From an uncultured Alistipes sp. (lineage in GTDB: Bacteria > Bacteroidota > Bacteroidia > Bacteroidales > Rikenellaceae), in assembly GCA_944322375.1 (NCBI GenBank), contig CALUOX010000014.1:1-39415 (forward strand): DNA of 39,415 bases, written 5' to 3'. Position numbers and translations under genes: made by a program. Each line of letters begins with the position of its first letter. Within the stretch, counting starts at the first letter, position 1. Positions 39,377 to 39,415 of this stretch are shown here, piece by piece. The notes below the pieces were generated by a model. It saw only the letters and a list, made by a program, of their open reading frames with translations, made no database searches and had not been told where the DNA came from.

Positions 39377-39415
39377 GTTTTCGATTGGTTGTTAATGGTT
39401 TCGGTAGATAATTCC

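Larger units (their letters stand above)
34116..39415. mobile_element. Left part of a prophage (head and lysis genes)
   Basis: Seven tightly packed minus-strand genes encode a head protease, probable capsid, portal, connector, holin and a P5-like protein. Overlaps of 8, 26 and 8 nt occur among them. The block ends 23 bp from comEC; no integrase, tRNA or clear attachment repeat is seen at this edge. The other end is outside the window, so neither terminase nor tail genes are visible. GC content and codon choice are not obviously different from the neighbours. Confidence 0.85.

Overview
The window looks like a chromosome segment of a gut Bacteroidales bacterium, most likely an Alistipes-type member of the Rikenellaceae. 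The reasons are the moderately high GC content, the Bacteroidota promoter signature (TTTG, 19 nt, TAnnTTTG; exact copies lie upstream of both tRNAs and the fimbrial cluster), type V-pilus-like fimbrial lipoproteins, DUF3575 and DUF4251 proteins, and a phage module of the Bacteroidales type. The genus is inferred from style, not from a search.

Layout. 1-1.2 kb: a secreted SGNH hydrolase, tRNA-Leu(GAG) and an 11-bp tandem repeat. 1.5-6.4 kb: an arsenic island (arsR, then arsF-like, arsG-like, a thioredoxin-like gene, a large permease, arsC and an arsP-like permease). Two matched 29-bp inverted repeats, one in the arsR promoter and one just after the arsR terminator, look like twin ArsR operators. 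7.2-12.4 kb: a fimbrial cluster with a DUF3575 protein and three related fimbrillin-like lipoproteins, the last carrying a beta-helix-like C-terminal half. 12.6-16.9 kb: an HdeD-like membrane protein, an AraC-family regulator, FtsH and a DUF4251 protein. 17.3-26.2 kb: a four-gene efflux operon (tolC, hlyD, MacB-type permease, ATPase) divergent from a sigma-54-type response regulator and histidine kinase. A sigma-54-like -24/-12 element lies in front of tolC, linking the two halves. 26.4-29.6 kb: tRNA-Glu(CTC), then an RsiV-like lipoprotein, xseA, xseB and a methyltransferase, joined by overlaps. 29.9-34.1 kb (minus strand): comEC-like, THUMP-like methyltransferase, S4 RNA-binding protein, HD phosphohydrolase and folE. 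34.1 kb to the right edge: part of a prophage with, in transcription order, a ClpP-like head protease, capsid, unknown, portal, connector, holin and a P5-like protein. It continues beyond the window.

How they work together. The arsenic genes combine arsenate reduction (ArsC), thiol chemistry (two CxxC proteins) and export through three different permeases. No arsA, arsB, arsD or acr3 is present, which points to organoarsenical or alternative As(III) efflux. The efflux system and its two-component regulators form a self-contained envelope-response unit. The fimbrial genes form one transcription unit bounded by a consensus promoter and a strong terminator.

Many short-leader promoters are visible (-7 boxes 5-8 nt before the ATG of folE, the THUMP methyltransferase, comEC and the AraC gene), suggesting near-leaderless mRNAs. 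Assignments rest on motifs and remembered family features; no database search was possible.
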